From Anaerolineae bacterium (GTDB lineage: Bacteria > Chloroflexota > Anaerolineae > Aggregatilineales > Phototrophicaceae), in assembly GCA_022843745.1 (NCBI GenBank), contig JALHNB010000001.1:28019-92018 (forward strand): a stretch of DNA of 64,000 bases. The letters run 5' to 3'. The notes under the pieces were generated by a model. It had not been told where the DNA came from. It was given only the letters and a program-made list of their open reading frames with translations, and did not search any database. A program made the position numbers and the translations under genes. Of this stretch, positions 51,067-60,072 are shown piece by piece. Position 1 is the first letter of the stretch. Each line of letters starts with the position of its first letter.

Positions 51067-52215
51067 TCAAGTCCGCTTCCAGACTTCAACTGCCGGGTCG
51101 CCCACCCGCATGACATGGCGATATGCGCCCCAATCGATCCATGAAGCCCTATATTGTTTCAGCCGCATGGCGATTGTTGTGTTGCATTCGGCGATTAAAG
51201 CTTCCGCGAGAACATTATATTTCGCGAATCTGGGATTGATGAGATGCCGGATTTTGCCCAATGTATCGAGGGGGAAATTCAGCGAACTTTCGCCAATCGT
51301 CTGGCTGGGAATATTCAGCGAATAATGCAAAGTGCGTTCGATCACTTGGCGCACACCGTCGCCGTCAAATACGGGAAGTGCCTGTCGATAAAGCGCTGGG
51401 TCGCGCACCCACATGCAGCGCACAGCATAACCAGACTCACGAATCACGCGGTCAATTTCGAGATCATCTTCCCAGATATTTTTTTCAGCTTTTTCGCGGA
51501 TTGCCCCGCACATGCCGAACGGAATCATGCCCATTTTGCCCCAAAATGCCTGCACTCGATCTGTGCGCAGCTTCCAGCCGAACAGCGTATCCCTACCGAA
51601 TGCGGTGTTTAACAAATCAATCATATCCTGGGGTATATCTGCGCCGGGGATAGGCGAATGCTGGTGATAGGTATAGGCGCTGACCGCCGCCGGAAATCCG
51701 CCACGCGCATATTTTTCGCTCAATGCTTCTAACTGTCTCAGCAAATCACGACCCCATACCGCGTCATGGGCAGGCATGACCAGATATCCAGATGACTCGA
51801 TTAAACTGGCGATATGCAGCGCCGTGTCGATCCGCGCCCAACGATCTGTCGTCGCGTACTGCTGCCAGGAATCCGGCGATTCCCAATCAAGGCGGTGTGG
51901 GGTATTAGATTCGGGCGCATTGGGCGCACCGCCATGCGCCCCTACAGATGTGGGATTGGCGATGGTCGCGACCATCAATATATGCGGGTACTCGGCTTCA
52001 AACTCTGAAAAACTCTCGGCGGTTTCCTGGCTCTTGCAGATGAATAGCGCCGCATCTTGAGCAGCCAGCGCCGATAGTCGTGAACGCAGCGTGTAGTCGA
52101 AAACGATGCGACTGCGGCCTTCCGGCGGACGCGGCTTGTACATGAACTCGGCGTTAACAAACTTTCGCCCCGCCAGCACCGCCGCGATTTCCGCTGGCGA
52201 TTCGAGCAGTTTCAT
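51067..52215 (-). CDS. Unrecognised conserved-looking protein, coupled to an acyl-CoA dehydrogenase
   Basis: I do not recognise this 382-residue soluble protein. It begins MKLLESPAEIAAVLAGRKFV and has ordered-looking segments such as GYLVMPAHDAVWGRDLLRQL and AFWGKMGMIPFGMCGAIREK. Acidic pairs (WEDDLEIDR, VFDGDG) might suggest a glycosyltransferase-like or nucleotide-binding fold, but this is a guess. Its ATG overlaps the acyl-CoA dehydrogenase stop in ATGA, so it is translationally coupled. Residues about 90-99 are encoded by a GTAGGGG palindromic repeat that has entered the gene in frame. Confidence 0.7.
   Translation of the reverse strand: MKLLESPAEIAAVLAGRKFVNAEFMYKPRPPEGRSRIVFDYTLRSRLSALAAQDAALFICKSQETAESFSEFEAEYPHILMVATIANPTSVGAHGGAPNAPESNTPHRLDWESPDSWQQYATTDRWARIDTALHIASLIESSGYLVMPAHDAVWGRDLLRQLEALSEKYARGGFPAAVSAYTYHQHSPIPGADIPQDMIDLLNTAFGRDTLFGWKLRTDRVQAFWGKMGMIPFGMCGAIREKAEKNIWEDDLEIDRVIRESGYAVRCMWVRDPALYRQALPVFDGDGVRQVIERTLHYSLNIPSQTIGESSLNFPLDTLGKIRHLINPRFAKYNVLAEALIAECNTTIAMRLKQYRASWIDWGAYRHVMRVGDPAVEVWKRT
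51921..51947. repeat. GTAGGGG palindromic repeat inside a coding sequence
   Basis: TGGGCGCA (51921-51928), CCGCCA and TGCGCCCCTACA match the repeats at 54551 and 23762. It is read in frame on the minus strand as SVGAHGGAPN and adds about ten residues to the gene at 51067-52215. Confidence 0.85.
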
Positions 52216-53360
52216 GTGAAATTATCAATCGCATTTCTGCCGATGATTTCCAACGCGATGTCGCCCGAAGGCGGATGCGAAAGCCCGCCGCGCACATCCC
52301 GGAAATAGCGTTCCAACGGCAGCGCACGGGTAATGCTCACACCGCCTGCCACGCGCAAGGCTTTGTCGGTGGCGGTGATAGCCGTTTCTGTCGCCAGATG
52401 TTTCGCGGCGACGATGCGCGGGTACATGGCGCGACGATTGGCTTCGTCGCCTGTCCATACGCTGGCAGCATCCAGCATTAGCAGTCGTGCAGTTTGCAGC
52501 ATCAAATCAATTTCACCGATCTGGCGCTGAATAGCGGGCAGAGTCGCGATGGGCTTGCCGAGTGCTGTCGGGATTCGCTCCAGCGCATAACGAATTGTCG
52601 CGTCCCGGGCAGCCAGCGCCACACCGAGATAAGTCGCGGCGACCAACATCGGAAACCAGGCATTCGGCGGCGACTTGGTTTTATCCGTTTTATCGGCATT
52701 GTTTGAAATCAGGTGGTCGGCAGGGACTCTCACATCGCGGAAATAAACGTCGTCGCTGTCACTGGCGCGAAGACTGAGTGAGTCACTCCAGGTATCAGAC
52801 CATTCGATACCCGGTGCGTTATTGGGTACGAGCATGAGGGCCGGGTCGTTGCCGACCATGAGGCCGACGAGCATATAGGTCAGATGTTTGCCACCCGTTG
52901 ACCAGTTTTTGTGACCATTGATGATGAAACTGTCACCGTCGGGTACGGCACGAGACGCGAACAATGCGCCGCGTGAAGGGCTTCCCATCAACGGTTCGCT
53001 GGCAATCGAATTAAAGAGCGCACCGCCGACAGCCAACCGAGCGAATCGCTCGAAATAGGCTTGCGGCCAGGGCTGAGTCTCACGAGCATTGCCGAATATA
53101 TGGAGCTGCATGGCGGCGACCATCGCTGTCGAGCCGCTGCCCTTCGCCAGTTCAAGATGGGCTTCGATACATTCGCGCATCGACAGACCGTATCCGCCGT
53201 ATTCCTGCGGCACACTGAGCGCCAGATAACCCGATTCTTTGAGCGCCTGAATATCTTCGGCGGGCAGTCTCCCGCGTCTGTCGGCTTCGTCGGCGCGGGT
53301 CGCGAAATCGGCAGCAAGCTGGCGGGCGAGTTCGACTGCGGAAATTTGTGTTTGAATCAC
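52212..53360 (-). CDS. Acyl-CoA dehydrogenase family protein
   Basis: This 382-residue flavoprotein-like enzyme has the ACAD fold: an N-terminal helical domain (LKESGYLALSVPQEYGGYGL), a beta domain (GHKNWSTGGKHLTYMLVG, RDVRVPADHL) and a C-terminal helical domain (AIQRQIGEIDLMLQTARLLM, LRVAGGVSITRALPLERYFR). RDVRGGLSHPPSGDIALE near the end lies where FAD and acyl-CoA contacts fall. The usual catalytic Glu is not obvious, so it may belong to the monooxygenase-like or nitroalkane-oxidase-like branch. It starts with GTG after GGAAGAAG and is coupled to the unknown gene downstream. Confidence 0.87.
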   Translation of the reverse strand: MIQTQISAVELARQLAADFATRADEADRRGRLPAEDIQALKESGYLALSVPQEYGGYGLSMRECIEAHLELAKGSGSTAMVAAMQLHIFGNARETQPWPQAYFERFARLAVGGALFNSIASEPLMGSPSRGALFASRAVPDGDSFIINGHKNWSTGGKHLTYMLVGLMVGNDPALMLVPNNAPGIEWSDTWSDSLSLRASDSDDVYFRDVRVPADHLISNNADKTDKTKSPPNAWFPMLVAATYLGVALAARDATIRYALERIPTALGKPIATLPAIQRQIGEIDLMLQTARLLMLDAASVWTGDEANRRAMYPRIVAAKHLATETAITATDKALRVAGGVSITRALPLERYFRDVRGGLSHPPSGDIALEIIGRNAIDNFT

Positions 53361-53425
53361 TGTTTTACGCTTCTTCCATACTAACGATAAAGATTTTAAA
53401 TCATTCCACTACGAGTTAAATTTTT

Positions 53426-54457
53426 CTAACTTTTCATGAGGCCGCGCAGCAGACTGACCACATTATCGCCCAGCTCCGAGACTGCGTATCCGCCTTCCTG
53501 CACTGCCAGCACGGGCAGGCCGAGAGCAGCGACTTTCGCGCCAATGGTTTCGTAGCAGGGTGTGGTGATCTGAAATTTGCCAAGCGGATCGTCTTTGAAG
53601 GTGTCAAATCCTGCCGAAAGGACAATGTAGGATGGGTCAAATTTTTTGATGTGTTCGAGTGCTTCGTCAACCACGCCGAGAAAACGCGCGTCATCCGTCC
53701 CCTGTTCCAGAGGGTAATTGATGGTGAAGCCTTCGCCTTCGCCTTCGCCACGTTGATCGGCATAGCCCGTGAAATAGGGATATTCCCATTCCGGCGAACC
53801 GTGCATTGAGATAAACAGCACGTCAGGGCGGTCATAAAAAATGGCCTGCGTGCCGTTGCCGCCGTGAACATCAATATCGAGAATCGCGACTCGTTTGGTG
53901 TGGCCTTCGGTCAGGTATTCCGCCGCAATCGCCGCGTTATTCAGATAGCAAAAACCGCCCATCACGTCTTTGGCGGCGTGATGTCCGGGTGGGCGGCAGA
54001 GGGCATAAGCCGCTTTTTCTTTACCTTGAATTAACCAGGACGCGCCTGTCAACGCGCATTTGGCGGCATCCACCGCCGCGAGATACGTTCCCGATGTGAC
54101 GGGCGCGGAAATATCCATGCTGTAATAGCCGATCTGAGCCAGTGGCGAGGGTGAATAGCGCGTCAGAGTGCGCGTGGGAATAATGCCGGGGAGGGCTGCT
54201 TCGGTTGTGCCGCCGTTTTTGACCCATCGATAATAAATCGTGCGTAAAAAATCGACATATTCTTTGGGATGGACAGCATGAATCGGCTCCAGACCGAAAT
54301 TTTCCGGCGGGATAATGGGCGCGATTTGGGATTCGACCAGCGCTTTATAGATCGTTTCGGCGCGGATCGGCGCTTCGGTAAACTTGATGAATCGCCCATC
54401 GAGAAATTCGTGCGGCGGGTTGTGATGTGTGTGTATTGGTGAGTAGATAATAATCAT
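53426..54457 (-). CDS. Histone deacetylase-family zinc deacetylase (acetylpolyamine amidohydrolase-like)
   Basis: The 343-residue enzyme removes acetyl groups from amines using zinc. The family blocks are intact: CRPPGHHAAKDVMGGFCYLN with the catalytic His pair, ILDIDVHGGNGTQAIFY with Asp and His zinc ligands, and VLSAGFDTFKDDPLG with the second Asp ligand. A terminal EGGYAVSELGDNV holds the Tyr that stabilises the intermediate. The N terminus, YSPIHTHHNPPHEFLDGRF, resembles bacterial acetylpolyamine amidohydrolases more than AcuC. GGGGACATC precedes the ATG. Confidence 0.9.
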   Translation of the reverse strand: MIIIYSPIHTHHNPPHEFLDGRFIKFTEAPIRAETIYKALVESQIAPIIPPENFGLEPIHAVHPKEYVDFLRTIYYRWVKNGGTTEAALPGIIPTRTLTRYSPSPLAQIGYYSMDISAPVTSGTYLAAVDAAKCALTGASWLIQGKEKAAYALCRPPGHHAAKDVMGGFCYLNNAAIAAEYLTEGHTKRVAILDIDVHGGNGTQAIFYDRPDVLFISMHGSPEWEYPYFTGYADQRGEGEGEGFTINYPLEQGTDDARFLGVVDEALEHIKKFDPSYIVLSAGFDTFKDDPLGKFQITTPCYETIGAKVAALGLPVLAVQEGGYAVSELGDNVVSLLRGLMKS

Positions 54458-54484
54458 GATGTCCCCATGTGTTCGAATTAGCCA

Positions 54485-54593
54485 GTCAGCGTCTCAGCTT
54501 TTTCACGACTGACGATTCTTTCGTCTTTGGCGTTTATGTCCGAAACAGGTGGGCGCACCGCCGTGCGCCCCTACAACAGGCTGAGACGCTGAC
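54485..54593. repeat. Outer inverted repeat enclosing a GTAGGGG copy
   Basis: GTCAGCGTCTCAGC (54485-54498) and GCTGAGACGCTGAC (54580-54593) are perfect 14-base arms. GACAAGCTGACAAGCT units follow. The arms resemble those at 2829-2840 and 2975-2986, so this is a second copy of the CAGC..TCAGC element. Confidence 0.8.
54551..54575. repeat. GTAGGGG palindromic repeat copy nested in another repeat
   Basis: GGGCGCAC (54551-54558), CGCC and GTGCGCCC (54563-54570) followed by CTACA. The left outer arm reads GTGGGCG. It lies inside the 54485-54593 inverted repeat. Confidence 0.85.
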
Positions 54594-54612
54594 AAGCTGA
54601 CAAGCTCGCGAG

Positions 54613-55302
54613 TTACTTCTTAATAATCACCTGTACCTGACCTGGCCCGTGCATCCCCAGGACAAGCTGTTTTTCGATGTCCCCGGTACGGCTGGGGCCG
54701 CTGATAAAGCAGACATTGGCGCTGTTATGGATCGACGGCAGGCCGTTGGCACGCTGGTAGGCGATCCAATTTTCGAGGCGCGGGATAAGCTGCTCCAATG
54801 CGACGACAGCAATATGCACCGGGGGCAAAACCGTTGGGATACGCGGCTTGCCTTCGCCTGTGCTGACCACAAGCGTCCCCGTCGCGGCGATGGCAAAATC
54901 CACACCTGTCAGGCCAACCTGTGCAGTTTCGAGTGTTACGAGTGTTTCATAGCGAAATTCGTCGTGAATATCGGGATGAATGATTTCGATCCCCAGGTCG
55001 CGGATCGGATTTTCCAGATTCTTGACAGGAATGTGGCGAAAATCCCATGATAGCAGGCGCGTGGTGTTATGGGCAATCAAAAGCTCACGCACTTTTTCGC
55101 AGGCGGCGTTATCCCCCTCGACAACGAATGCTTCACCCTTCAGCAGGGTCATCTCGGAAACGAAGCGTTCCACCAGCGCATCAGGCGAATTATCGTCCAG
55201 GTTAGTGACGGGCTTGTAGGTTTGCGGACGCGGCGGTGCATCCTGGAAAGGCTGCTTGGCGGCGCGGAGTTTGCTGAGAATTTTGTCACGGGAAGTGGTC
55301 AT
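54613..55302 (-). CDS. lutC: LutC/YkgG-like LUD-domain protein
   Basis: This 229-residue protein matches LutC, a LUD-domain component of the LutABC L-lactate oxidation complex. Its landmarks are VGLTGVDFAIAATGTLVVST, IPTVLPPVHIAVVALEQLIP and CFISGPSRTGDIEKQLVLGM followed by HGPGQVQVIIKK. lutA and lutB are not adjacent: the flanks are a deacetylase and a HEAT protein. It may work with partners elsewhere in the genome or have another role. The ribosome site (GAAAG) is weak. Confidence 0.83.
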   Translation of the reverse strand: MTTSRDKILSKLRAAKQPFQDAPPRPQTYKPVTNLDDNSPDALVERFVSEMTLLKGEAFVVEGDNAACEKVRELLIAHNTTRLLSWDFRHIPVKNLENPIRDLGIEIIHPDIHDEFRYETLVTLETAQVGLTGVDFAIAATGTLVVSTGEGKPRIPTVLPPVHIAVVALEQLIPRLENWIAYQRANGLPSIHNSANVCFISGPSRTGDIEKQLVLGMHGPGQVQVIIKK

Positions 55303-55540
55303 AATTTTAGCTTTCGGGTTTCAACTTGGCATGCTTGTAAGGTACACCGACCAATTTGCTATTTAAATCCACTCGATTATATCCCAAATAGTGCGTGTTT
55401 TTAAAACCCCATATTCACGAATTTTTCATGCGAAGTAAACCCAAAACCAATCGTCCTGCAAGTAGCTGCAAGGGATTCGCAAGTCACACTAAAGGATAAT
55501 TTTTCGAGTGTGGAATAACGATATTAAGAGGAGACTTGAG

Positions 55541-56002
55541 ATGGATAATCCCAAGCGCTCGAAGCTACTAAGTCGGCTGGAAAAAGATACCCAGCCATTA
55601 CAAGAAGATTGGCTGCGCACATTGCAAGCGGCGATTAATATGCTGCATGACGGCACGAAAGAGAATCATCTCAAAGCTGCGCGTGCGCTCATCCGGCTTG
55701 GTGAGCGTGCTGTCCCGGCGCTGATTAAGACGCTGGCCGACGAAGAAAAGCAGGTTTGGTGTCTGGCATCCGCCATTCTGGTGAAAATCGGCGACCCTGC
55801 CATCCAGCCGCTGACCGATGCGCTGAAGCATGAGAATGAACAGATCCGCCTATTGGCTGCTGGGACGCTGCACAAGATTGGCAAACCCTCGCAGGGTGAG
55901 CCAGGGTGGACGCTCATGTGGTCGGAGTATCGTAAGCTCCTGCGCTATCAAAGTAGCACCGGGAATCTCGTTTTGCCGGACAAAGACGCGCCCTTGAGCT
56001 AG
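55541..56002 (+). CDS. HEAT-repeat protein
   Basis: The 153-residue protein has about three HEAT-like helical pairs: HLKAARALIRLGERAVPALI, VWCLASAILVKIGDPAIQPL and IRLLAAGTLHKIG. HEAT solenoids bind proteins, and no other domain is seen. The ATG at 55541 follows GAGGAGACTTGAG; an in-frame start 33 bases earlier is less likely. The last nine codons, LPDKDAPLS, lie in a 38-base segment that is duplicated downstream, where it reads VPDKDAPLI before a stop. Confidence 0.8.
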   Translation: MDNPKRSKLLSRLEKDTQPLQEDWLRTLQAAINMLHDGTKENHLKAARALIRLGERAVPALIKTLADEEKQVWCLASAILVKIGDPAIQPLTDALKHENEQIRLLAAGTLHKIGKPSQGEPGWTLMWSEYRKLLRYQSSTGNLVLPDKDAPLS

Positions 56003-56075
56003 GCGATTTTTATAAAGACTCGCCATTGAATTAAGTGTGCCGGATAAGGACGCGCCTTTAATTTAGGCGATTTCT
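55974..56075 (+). repeat. Direct duplication of a gene 3' end
   Basis: Copies at 55974-56011 and 56038-56075, offset by 64 bases, differ at about eight positions. The first encodes the end of the HEAT protein and its TAG; the second keeps the same reading and its own TAG. The second copy also covers the 3' end of the convergent GT2 gene. Confidence 0.85.
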
Positions 56076-57007
56076 TTTTGAGTTTCGTTCACGGCCTGTT
56101 CGCGAACGACATAACTAGGCTTGTCCATTGACCGAAAGTGCATTCGCGCCAGGTATTCGCCAATAATCCCCAACGCGAGAAGCTGCGCCCCGGAGAAAAT
56201 TCCGATGATCGAGGCTAGAAATGGAAAGCCCTGGACAGGCGTACCCTCGATCAAATAGCGTCCGACAGCATAGACCAACACGACTACGCTAAAGAGCGCC
56301 AGTGAAAAACCCAGCAGGCTTGCCAGTTGCAGCGGCAGCGTGCTGAAACCCGTCATCATATTGAGCGCGTGAGTGATGAGTTTCCGCACCGTGTAATTGG
56401 AAACGCCAATGGTGCGCGGCTCATGGCGGGTCGTGATCGCTGCAAAGCGCGTTGTTCCCCAGGTGAGCAGCACATCAATCGACACAAAAGGCCCCTGATA
56501 AACCGCAAAGGCATCCCGTACCTGGGTTCGAAACGCGCGAAATGCGCTGACGTTGCGGGCGATGTCCACGCCCATCGCACCCTGAAGCGCCAATTTTGTT
56601 ACCTGCGAGGCGAGGTCACGCAGAAAGCCATGGCGCTCTTTTTGTGGCGTACCGTAAACCACATCAAAGCCTTCATCTAACTTCGCGAACAGTTTGGCAA
56701 TTTCTTCTGGTGGATGCTGCAAATCGTCGTCCATCGTCACGATGAGGTCATAACGTGCGCTGCGGATGCCGCATAAGAGAGCGTTATGCTGTCCATAGTT
56801 GCGCATCAGATTAATTCCCCGCGCCCACTCGTATTTCTCAGCCAGTTGGCGAATGACGCTCCAGCTTTTATCGCGACTGGCATCATTAACCAGGATCACT
56901 TCATACTCCTGGCACAGCGTTGGCAAGGTTATTGCTAACTGCTCAAGTAACGGGGATAAAGAACCTTCACTATTGTAAACGGGAATGACGATTGAACAGG
57001 TTCGCAT
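56063..57007 (-). CDS. GT2 family glycosyltransferase (dolichol-phosphate mannosyltransferase-like)
   Basis: The 314-residue enzyme has an N-terminal GT-A domain: CSIVIPVYNSEGSLSPLLEQ, ILVNDASRDKSW, LMRNYGQHNALLCGI and the metal-binding TMDDDLQHPPEEI. Two C-terminal membrane helices (LLGFSLALFSVVVLVYAVG and FSGAQLLALGIIGEYL) follow. This is the layout of GtrB/ArnC/DPM-type enzymes, which move a sugar from a nucleotide to undecaprenyl phosphate. It starts 12 bases after the DUF6056-like gene, whose product could use the lipid-linked sugar. Confidence 0.9.
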   Translation of the reverse strand: MRTCSIVIPVYNSEGSLSPLLEQLAITLPTLCQEYEVILVNDASRDKSWSVIRQLAEKYEWARGINLMRNYGQHNALLCGIRSARYDLIVTMDDDLQHPPEEIAKLFAKLDEGFDVVYGTPQKERHGFLRDLASQVTKLALQGAMGVDIARNVSAFRAFRTQVRDAFAVYQGPFVSIDVLLTWGTTRFAAITTRHEPRTIGVSNYTVRKLITHALNMMTGFSTLPLQLASLLGFSLALFSVVVLVYAVGRYLIEGTPVQGFPFLASIIGIFSGAQLLALGIIGEYLARMHFRSMDKPSYVVREQAVNETQKEIA

Positions 57008-57019
57008 ATTTTTTATTTC

Positions 57020-58468
57020 CTATTCGGCAACCAGTGTTTGGATACCATAATAATCTGCTGCACAGGGATTTGCACCCAATGTTGCATCTGGCCCGATAGT
57101 ATCTAAACCGATCAATTGTGGCAGATCGACACTCAGCGGCTTCACGACGACATCTTGTGAACCTTCAGCAGCTTGAAGCCGAATTTGACGTTCCTGCTCA
57201 TCCCATTCTGAAGCATAGACGCTGAGTTTGGGCGCTAACATCACACTGCGCCACACGGAAGCGCCTGGCCCCAGGACGAGGATCAGCACAAAAATCGCTG
57301 CGATCAGGATGTTTTGTCCAGATTGTTGGCTTTGAGACGTGCTTTTGCGGAGCGTGAAGCCTATTAAGCATCCCCAGAAAGCGGCTGTCAGAACCAGCAC
57401 AAAGTTCGAGAGAATATAAACGCGACCCGGCGGCGGCCCCGAAACGGCATAGACTCCTGGCGCTATTGTCGCTGTCACCAGAATGCAGGCCAGGGCCAGT
57501 GAAGCTCCCAGCAGCAGGCGCACCCGCGCTGGATAGAGGCGAAACGGTAGTTCACCCGGGCGCAGGCGAAATGCCATTATTGCCGAGATAGCGAGTGTGG
57601 TTAGCAGCGCAAATGGCGCAAAATAAGCCAGCGCACTCCCGATGAATGCCGTTGAATAAGCCAGGATGTTTACAGCAATTTCGGATAATGGCGCACGATC
57701 AGGAAAACGCGATTGCCGCACCAATGACCCCGGCGCGGTAAGCACAATGACGAGCGCGATCACCGCCCCGACCAGGCTGACCATGAGCATCGACAGCGCG
57801 GGTCGCTTGAGGCGTGGCGGTAAAAATATCCATGACAGAAATGCGGCGATTACCAGGGCGGCAATCTGAAAAGCCATATAAATTTCGGACAGGCCGCCGA
57901 CAAGAAAAGTGATGATAAAACCTGCGATTATCGAGCCAATCGGCAGTCGGTCTTCGGGGAGGTGGGTGAGGGTGTGAATAAAAAGTCCAACGAACAGAGT
58001 CAACAAAATCAGTGGCCCTGTATAGGGAATGACCGCGCCGAGCCAGTAAATTGATTGAATTAACGCCGGAGCGCCAGCTATGGTTGCATAGACGATTAAC
58101 AATGAGAGGATCACCGCGCCGATTCCGGGCTGACGCAGACGCAATAAAGCGCAAATCTGGGCGATCACCCAATAGGTTGCCAGCAGCCAACTCAAAATGA
58201 TGATGGCTGGTAAAACCGTTGCGAAGCTGGGGCCAAGCGGTGCGATCAGGCTTTTAATGAAAAAGTTCGTATATAAACCGGTCCAGGTGTTGTACCAGTG
58301 CATCATGCCGCCGATAACGCCATATTGCAGGCCAATGGCGGTAGTGCAGTAATCGTCCGCTATAAAGCGGCTAAAATGTCCGTTATAAATGTGTGCCAAG
58401 AGGGGCAGGGTCAGCACCATCATCAGCGCGATATTGAATAGTCCCGCGCGGGAGACCCATTTGGGCAT
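57020..58468 (-). CDS. Polytopic membrane protein, DUF6056/GT-C-like
   Basis: This 482-residue protein has about eleven membrane helices. After helix one it carries FIADDYCTTAIGLQYG and then WYNTWTGLYTNFFIKSL, the paired features of DUF6056-type proteins that are probably GT-C glycosyltransferases. A soluble tail of about 70 residues ends the protein. GAGGAGTT before the ATG at 58468 sets the start. With the GT2 enzyme downstream it probably forms a two-gene cell-surface glycosylation unit, an inference from the pairing. Confidence 0.75.
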   Translation of the reverse strand: MPKWVSRAGLFNIALMMVLTLPLLAHIYNGHFSRFIADDYCTTAIGLQYGVIGGMMHWYNTWTGLYTNFFIKSLIAPLGPSFATVLPAIIILSWLLATYWVIAQICALLRLRQPGIGAVILSLLIVYATIAGAPALIQSIYWLGAVIPYTGPLILLTLFVGLFIHTLTHLPEDRLPIGSIIAGFIITFLVGGLSEIYMAFQIAALVIAAFLSWIFLPPRLKRPALSMLMVSLVGAVIALVIVLTAPGSLVRQSRFPDRAPLSEIAVNILAYSTAFIGSALAYFAPFALLTTLAISAIMAFRLRPGELPFRLYPARVRLLLGASLALACILVTATIAPGVYAVSGPPPGRVYILSNFVLVLTAAFWGCLIGFTLRKSTSQSQQSGQNILIAAIFVLILVLGPGASVWRSVMLAPKLSVYASEWDEQERQIRLQAAEGSQDVVVKPLSVDLPQLIGLDTIGPDATLGANPCAADYYGIQTLVAE

Positions 58469-58653
58469 AACCGAACTCCTCACAAGTAAAATCTCCTATC
58501 ATCCTACAACGTGCTGCGAAAAATAAAATTTAGATGAGAGCCTCTCACGATTTTCTTAACAAAAATAGACACAGATTTAGATTTCTCAGGCGTAATTTTG
58601 AGTCGGCGCATGAATTAAATAACGACTAAGAACTGCGCAGAGGAGAAAAGGAC

Positions 58654-60060
58654 ATGAACAGGAAAAATATCGTAAGTATCTCTGTCGTCATTTTGATTTT
58701 CGTTTTGGCGCTGTCTGCCCTGGGGCTTGTGAGCGCACAAGACGATACTCAGGCATTTTTAGGCGTGGGAATCGAACCCGATCAAGCGGGTGCGTTGATT
58801 AGCCAGATTATGCCGGACAGCCCTGCCGCCAGCGCCGGGTTACAGGTTGGCGACATCATCACGGCTTTAAATGGTAGTGACGTGACCGCTGAGACGCTGG
58901 CTTCAACCATTCAAGGGCTGACCGTCGGAGATAATGTGACGTTGGATGTGCTGCGTGATGGCGAAACGCTCGATCTTCAGGCTGCGCTTGCTGCCCGCCC
59001 CGAAGAGTCAACCGCCGTTCGACCCTTCGAATCGCAACCTTATCTCGGCGTTAGCCTGGAAGAAACGGATAACGGTGTCGTGATCCGCGAAGTTGTGCCG
59101 CAATCACCCGCTGACGAGGCTGGTTTGCAGATTGAAGATGTGATCGTTTCAATCAATGGCACAGCCGTGACAACACGCGAAGAAGCTGTAAGCGCGATTC
59201 AGGCGCTGAAGGTTGGCGACAACGTTTCGCTGGAAATTATGCGGGATAATGAAACACTTACCGTTGAGGCCACACTTGGCAGCCGTTTTGAAGTCAACAT
59301 GCAGGATATTCCAGGCATGATGCGCTTTGGTGTCACCTACAATGCTGAAACCCAGCAGTGGGAAATTAACGCCCTCAGCGAGGACAGCGGCTTGTACACC
59401 GCCGGACTGCGCGAAGGCGACAAAATTACCGCTTTCGACGGCGAGGCGCGCGATCCCGCAGCATTGGCGGATTATCTGAAGGATCTGCCTGCTGACCAGA
59501 ACGTGACGCTGACCGTTGATCGCAATGGCGAATCGATGGAAATCACCGCCACCGCAGAGTTGCTGAAAACGCTGAATGAATTCCAGTTTGGTATGGGTCA
59601 GTTCTTTGGGCGCGATGGCATCCCATTCGAACTGCCTTTCAATCTGGCCGGAACAGCACGTCTGGGCGTGACGTTCGTGACATTGGACGAGCAAGCGGCT
59701 GCTGACAATAATGTTTCGGTCACAGACGGTGCGCTTATTACTGAGGTCGCTGCGGATTCGCCTGCCGCCGATGCTGGTTTGCAGGTCAATGATGTGGTGA
59801 CGGCTGTCAACGGCGAGAAAGTGGACGCTGAACACACACTGCGGGATCGTCTGGTGGCCTATGAACCCGGCGATGTGATTACACTGGATGTCCTGCGTGG
59901 CAGCGAAACGTTGACAATTGAGGCCACGCTCGGCCAGCCTGAAATGGGCCGCGACATGATGCCCTTCAATCTGGAACAGTTGATGCCCTTCTTCGGCCCG
60001 GATGGACAGTTCCACTTTGAACTGCCCCCTGGTTCTGCCCCTGCTGTACCGAATATTTAA
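58654..60060 (+). CDS. Secreted protein with four PDZ domains
   Basis: The 468-residue protein has a signal peptide (VVILIFVLALSALGLVSA) and four PDZ modules at about 30-115, 120-215, 220-310 and 335-440. Typical strands recur: SPAASAGLQVGDIITALNG, SPADEAGLQIEDVIVSING, GLYTAGLREGDKITAFDG and SPAADAGLQVNDVVTAVNG. No protease domain is attached, unlike DegP or CtpA. PDZ domains bind protein C termini, so it may be an exported adaptor or scaffold. GGAGAAAAGGAC precedes the ATG. It is monocistronic and ends before a hairpin. Confidence 0.88.
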   Translation: MNRKNIVSISVVILIFVLALSALGLVSAQDDTQAFLGVGIEPDQAGALISQIMPDSPAASAGLQVGDIITALNGSDVTAETLASTIQGLTVGDNVTLDVLRDGETLDLQAALAARPEESTAVRPFESQPYLGVSLEETDNGVVIREVVPQSPADEAGLQIEDVIVSINGTAVTTREEAVSAIQALKVGDNVSLEIMRDNETLTVEATLGSRFEVNMQDIPGMMRFGVTYNAETQQWEINALSEDSGLYTAGLREGDKITAFDGEARDPAALADYLKDLPADQNVTLTVDRNGESMEITATAELLKTLNEFQFGMGQFFGRDGIPFELPFNLAGTARLGVTFVTLDEQAAADNNVSVTDGALITEVAADSPAADAGLQVNDVVTAVNGEKVDAEHTLRDRLVAYEPGDVITLDVLRGSETLTIEATLGQPEMGRDMMPFNLEQLMPFFGPDGQFHFELPPGSAPAVPNI

Positions 60061-60072
60061 GATTATTTGACC

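Noticed and set aside
59149-60015. 288-codon open frame antisense to the PDZ gene
   Set aside because: It mirrors repeated PDZ codons and has no start context or domain.
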